From the NCBI GenBank assembly GCA_034509425.1, contig JAVTVJ010000665.1:186001-250000 (forward strand): a DNA stretch of 64,000 nucleotides. Direction: 5' to 3'. The DNA comes from Eopsaltria australis (taxonomy: Eukaryota > Chordata > Aves > Passeriformes > Petroicidae). Positions 1-64,000 of this stretch are shown one piece after another (the first letter of the stretch is position 1; every line of letters starts with the position of its first letter). The notes beneath the pieces were generated by a model, which saw only the letters and a program-made list of their open reading frames with translations, ran no database searches and had not been told where the DNA came from. Both the position numbers and the translations under genes were made by a program.

Positions 1-149
1 TCTCACCCTGGACAATGTGACTCAGCAGATGCAGGTTGCCCCAGGGCTGCTCCCCAGTGCAGGTGGGGACAGAGCTGACCTGGGACAGGCACTGCTCTGT
101 CAGGGCCAGTGCCCAGCCTGTCCCACCCCCAGCCCAGCCAGAGGCACGC

Positions 150-423
150 CAGGCACTCGCCCAGCTCCCCCTGTGCTGGGTAAAGAGGGAACAGCTGCAG
201 GGGCCCTTCTGCTGCCTCAGGAGCTGGGACAGCACCCAGAGCCAGGCCGGGATCTAAATTTAAACTCATGCTTTGTGTGTTTGTACATGCGAGTGCAGCT
301 CCAGCCCCCACTCCCCCAGCACCTCCCCGGCTGCACGGAGGGGACAGAGACCCAGAGGAGCCCCAGCTGGCTGGGACCTGGGGAAGGGGCAGGAGGGGCA
401 GAGGCAGCTAGGGGAGCAACACC
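150..423 (+). promoter_or_regulatory. CACNA1S: Putative CACNA1S muscle promoter / 5' leader
   Basis: This is the sequence directly before the CACNA1S start codon. A perfect match to the MEF2 consensus YTAWWWWTAR lies at 254-263 (CTAAATTTAA), with CAGCTG E-boxes at 192-197 and 364-369. MEF2 plus MyoD-type E-boxes is the usual arrangement of skeletal-muscle promoters, which fits Cav1.1. No transcription start can be read from the sequence, so the boundary between promoter and 5' UTR is unknown, and short motifs such as E-boxes occur by chance. Bases 1-149 show nothing recognisable. Confidence 0.4.
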
Positions 424-36107
<35,684 letters not shown>

Positions 36108-36282
36108 GCTGCCTGCTGCAGCAGCCCAGGGTCCTGTCACGGGTGCTGCAGCAGAGCCACACCGTCCCCACTCCTGCCTGTGCCCTCAGCTACTCTGGCC
36201 AGCTGTGGTGTTACTTTTGGCACAGGTCTCTGGGATGCTGGTGCAGAACAGGACAATCCAGCGGGGTCTTGCTGGACAGGTC

Positions 36283-36288
36283 ATTAAA
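36283..36288 (+). terminator. CACNA1S: Candidate CACNA1S poly(A) signal ATTAAA
   Basis: The common variant ATTAAA lies about 175 bases after the stop and is followed by a GT-rich stretch (gtgttcctgctgtgtgact), the expected downstream element. It implies a short 3' UTR ending near 36305. Confidence 0.6.
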
Positions 36289-37360
36289 GTGTTCCTGCTG
36301 TGTGACTCTGGATGCTGCTCCCCTCCTTCCTCTGCCGCCCTGCCTGCACAGCCACTGGAGGGGGCTGCAAATGTGAGAGCACGTGTCCTGGCAGGACCTG
36401 TGGACAGTAAAACCCACACTTGAGCCGGCAGTGATTCATGTGGTAGTCTCCAGTGAACCTCAAGCTCTGGGGGTCTCCTGATATCCCAGCAGCTGGACCC
36501 AGCATGCTCATGTCTCTGCTGGAGCCTGCAGCCTCCTGCCTGCAGCCAAGTCTGGTCTGTGAGGAGGAGATGTGCAGCAAAACGGGGCCTGGGGCCTTCT
36601 TGGCTCCCGGTGCCAGCTGTGTGTGAAACTGGGGATGGGGCCCTGGGGCAGCAGCCCTGGGGCTGGCCAGGAGGAGAGCTGGACACTGGGATGCCATTTG
36701 TGCCCCTTGCACCATCCCTGCACTGCGCTCTGGGGCTCAGGCACCCATCCCAGTGTCTGGGAAGGTCCCGTTCAGCCCGTGCCATCCACCCCACAGCCCA
36801 GCGGGGCACGGAACAGGAGAGGGTGGAGCTGTTCCTGCCTGTGCGGGTGCCGAGGTTGTTCCTCTCGGGGCTGCCCGGGGCATCCACAGTGACCCCGTGG
36901 GACCTGGGTGCTGAGCACTGGGGCAGCCCCAGCTCCCAGCCCAGCTCTTCGGTGGGATCTGAGTCCCCAGGGCCCCAGCCTAACTGGGACCTGGGGGCTC
37001 TTGATCACCTAATCTATATTAAAATGCAGACAGTGGATGGGTCCCAGGGGAGGAGCAGATCAATGAGCCAGCCTGCTCCCCAGCACGGCTTTCATTAACT
37101 CAGTCAAGGGAACCGCCTGGGTTCCAGCTGCAGCCTGAGCCCCGGAGCCAGTCTGAGTGCCTGGCATGGCAGGGCAGCTTCCCCCACAGCAGAGATGGAT
37201 GGCATCCCTTCCTCTCGCTTCTTTGCCCTGGGGCAGGACCGGCAGCCCTTCGCACCCACACCCTCACACACACACACTGCTGCTGAAGCTGCACGGGGGT
37301 TGGCACCTGGCTCTGGCAGCTGCTCTGGTGTCAAGGGCGTGTTAAGGGTGAGTGGTCATG

Positions 37361-37760
37361 GAGCAGCGCTGGCACAGCCCGGTACAGCTCCGGTGAATCC
37401 CAGAACAGCCCGGGGCAGCGCTGGCACAGCCCGGTACAGCTCCGGTAAATCCCAGAAGAGCCCGGGGCAGCGCTGGCACAGCCCGGTACAGCTCCGGTAA
37501 ATCTAGAACAGCCCGGGGCAGCGCTGGCACAGCCCGGTACAGCTCCGGTAAATCCCAGAACAGGCAGGAGAAGTGCTGGAATAGCCCCGGTACAGCTCCG
37601 GTAAATCCCAGAACAGCCCGGAGCAGCGCTGGCACAGCTCCGGTAAATCCAGAAGAGCCCGGAGCAGCGTTGGCACAGCCCGGTACAGCTCCGGTCAATC
37701 CAGAACAGCCCGGAGCAGCGTTGGCACAGCTCCGGTCAATCCAGAAGAACCCGGAGCGGC
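37361..37760 (+). repeat. 52-bp minisatellite upstream of KIF21B
   Basis: About eight copies of a unit containing GCGCTGGCACAGCCCGGTAC, AGCTCCGGTAAATCC and AGAACAGCCCGGGGCA. Later copies are truncated. Confidence 0.95.
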
Positions 37761-37803
37761 AGCGGGGCCGCGGACCCGGCAGAGGGCAGCAGGGGCTGAG
37801 GAG

Positions 37804-38018
37804 AGTGAGTGTGAACGGGTGTGAGTGCGAATGGGTGTGAGTATGAACGGGTGAGTGTGAACGGGTGTGAGTGTGAACGGGTGAGTGTGAATGAGTGTGA
37901 GTGTGAACGGGGGTGAGTGTGAACGGGTGTGAGTGTGAATGGGTGTGAGTGTGAATGAGTGTGAGTGTGAACGGGTGTGAGTGTGAATGGGTGTGAGTGT
38001 GAATGGGTGTGAGTGCGA
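37804..38018 (+). repeat. GTGTGAGTGTGAACGG-type array upstream of KIF21B
   Basis: Irregular repeats of GTGTGAGTGTGAACGG and GTGTGAATGG. It is followed at 38039-38181 by a (GTGTCCGTGCCCCC)n-like array that merges into the CpG island. Confidence 0.95.
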
Positions 38019-38364
38019 CCTGTGTCCATGCCCATGTCCATGTGTCCGAGTGTCCGCGTATCCGTATCCGTGTCCGTGCCCCCGTGTGTCCCTGTCCGTG
38101 TCCCCGTGTCCGTGCCCCCGTGTGTCCCTGTCCGTGTCCCCGTGTCCGTGCCCCCGTGTCCCTGCCCCGTGTCCGTGCGCGCCCCCCGGCCCCGCGCGCG
38201 CTCCCGCTCTCCCCGCCGCGTGCCCGCGCCCCGTTCCTGGGGGCGGTCCCTGCGCGGCCCCGCCCCGCACCTGGCGCGGCCCCGCCCCCGCGCGGCCCCG
38301 CCCCTGCCGGCCCGCGGATGCTGCGGGGCAGCGGCGGCCGCGGCGGCGGCGGCGGCGCGGGGCC

Positions 38365-63282
<24,918 letters not shown>

Positions 63283-63302
63283 GTGAGCACCCAGCCTGGC
63301 AC

Positions 63303-63801
63303 TGCAGTGTTTAACACAGGGGCAAGGACTTCTCTGGTGGGACTGTGATGTTGTGAGGTCCTTTATTACAGAGACAGAGACTGAGACTGCTCCAGAGCAC
63401 TCTGGGACTGCTGCTGAGACTGCTCCTATGGCTGCTGCTGTGGCTACGGCCATGGCTACTGCCCCATGGTCACTGCCCCATGGCCACTGCCCCATGGCCA
63501 CTGCCCTATGGCCACTGCCCCATGGCCACTGCCCCATGGTCACTGCCCCATGGTCACTGCCCTCTACCACGCAGTGAAAATTCCCTTTATCCCATCCCAC
63601 CCCCAGGCTGTGCCATCCCATAAACAGCAAAGATAAACAATCCCCTAAAAGGTCACCAATGCTCACACACAATGGGTGCAGAAGGCCACAAAGCCATGCT
63701 CCTCTTTCCCATGTCCATCCCTGGTGTCCTGGATGTGCTCCCTGGTCTCCTCTGGCCCTTCCAGACCTGCTTTTCTATAACACACAGAGTGTCACCCTAC
63801 A
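63303..63801 (-). mobile_element. Solo LTR, KIF21B family, copy 3
   Basis: A 499-base LTR nearly identical to copy 1 over most of its length. It runs from TGCAGTGTTTAACA to CACCCTACA, with GGCAC on both sides as the likely target duplication (one base ambiguous). AATAAA on the minus strand is at 63362-63367. It sits 20 bases after the exon 23 donor, antisense to KIF21B, and has about nine units of the internal 15-bp repeat. Confidence 0.82.
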
Positions 63802-64000
63802 GGCACTGCCTGGGGTGGTGGTGGCTGGGGTGCAATGCCTGGTGCCATTCATGGGACCTTGTAGAGGGGCAGGGACGAACAAAGCCCCACCTGGGCTTTG
63901 TGTGGTGCCCAGCCCTGGGTGGGGGGAGCAGGACTCCTCCTGGACACGAGCAGGGAGTGAAGACTTGGTCATTCCTTGGAGAAAGGGTGCTGGGGAGCAG
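63802..64000 (+). other. KIF21B: KIF21B intron 23, right edge
   Basis: About 200 bases of unrecognised intron up to the window end. Confidence 0.7.

Larger units (their letters stand above)
36108..38364 (+). other. Spacer between CACNA1S and KIF21B
   Basis: About 2.3 kb. It contains the CACNA1S 3' UTR (to about 36305), then about 1 kb of unrecognised GC-rich sequence, then two tandem arrays that abut the KIF21B CpG island. No third gene was found, and no reading frame here resembles a known protein. Confidence 0.8.

Overview
The window is vertebrate nuclear DNA, most likely from a bird. Coding exons are short and interrupted by small GT-AG introns. Introns contain CR1-type LINE tails, antisense solo LTRs and an unusual density of GC-rich minisatellites, as expected of an avian microchromosome. 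The species cannot be named from the sequence; a passerine is a guess.

Two genes lie head to tail on the + strand. The first (424-36107) is a complete CACNA1S gene: 44 coding exons that join without a frame break into about 1859 residues of Cav1.1, the skeletal-muscle L-type calcium channel and voltage sensor for excitation-contraction coupling. All four pore glutamates, the beta-subunit binding site in the I-II loop, the II-III loop segment needed for RyR1 coupling, the EF-hand/IQ region and the 57-nt alternative exon 29 are present. A poly(A) signal (ATTAAA) lies about 175 bases after the stop. The second gene (38365 to beyond the right edge) is KIF21B, a plus-end kinesin: exons 1-23 encode the motor domain, neck, acidic linker and coiled coils to about residue 1120; the WD40 part lies outside. 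CACNA1S followed by KIF21B on the same strand matches the human order at 1q32, which supports both calls.

Layout: 1-423 CACNA1S promoter/5' leader with MEF2- and E-box-like sites; 424-36107 CACNA1S; 36108-38364 spacer with the 3' UTR, then two minisatellites next to the KIF21B CpG island; 38403-49548 the 11-kb first intron of KIF21B (CpG island, minisatellites, CR1 pieces); 49549-63282 KIF21B exons 2-23; 63283-64000 intron with an LTR. I found no RNA genes, no further protein genes and no CRISPR array.

The most interesting material is in the introns. Three solo LTRs of one family sit antisense in KIF21B, 6, 65 and 20 bases after splice donors. The middle copy (58236-58643, perfect 6-bp target duplication) has lost almost every C on the + strand, i.e. 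G-to-A on the LTR sense strand, the pattern left by AID/APOBEC cytidine deamination. The first copy duplicated the donor hexamer itself. In CACNA1S, a 58-bp minisatellite grew out of the 3' end of exon 40 and copies its splice donor plus an exact copy of the exon 41 acceptor, and a 630-base pyrimidine tract stands directly before the developmentally regulated exon 29.
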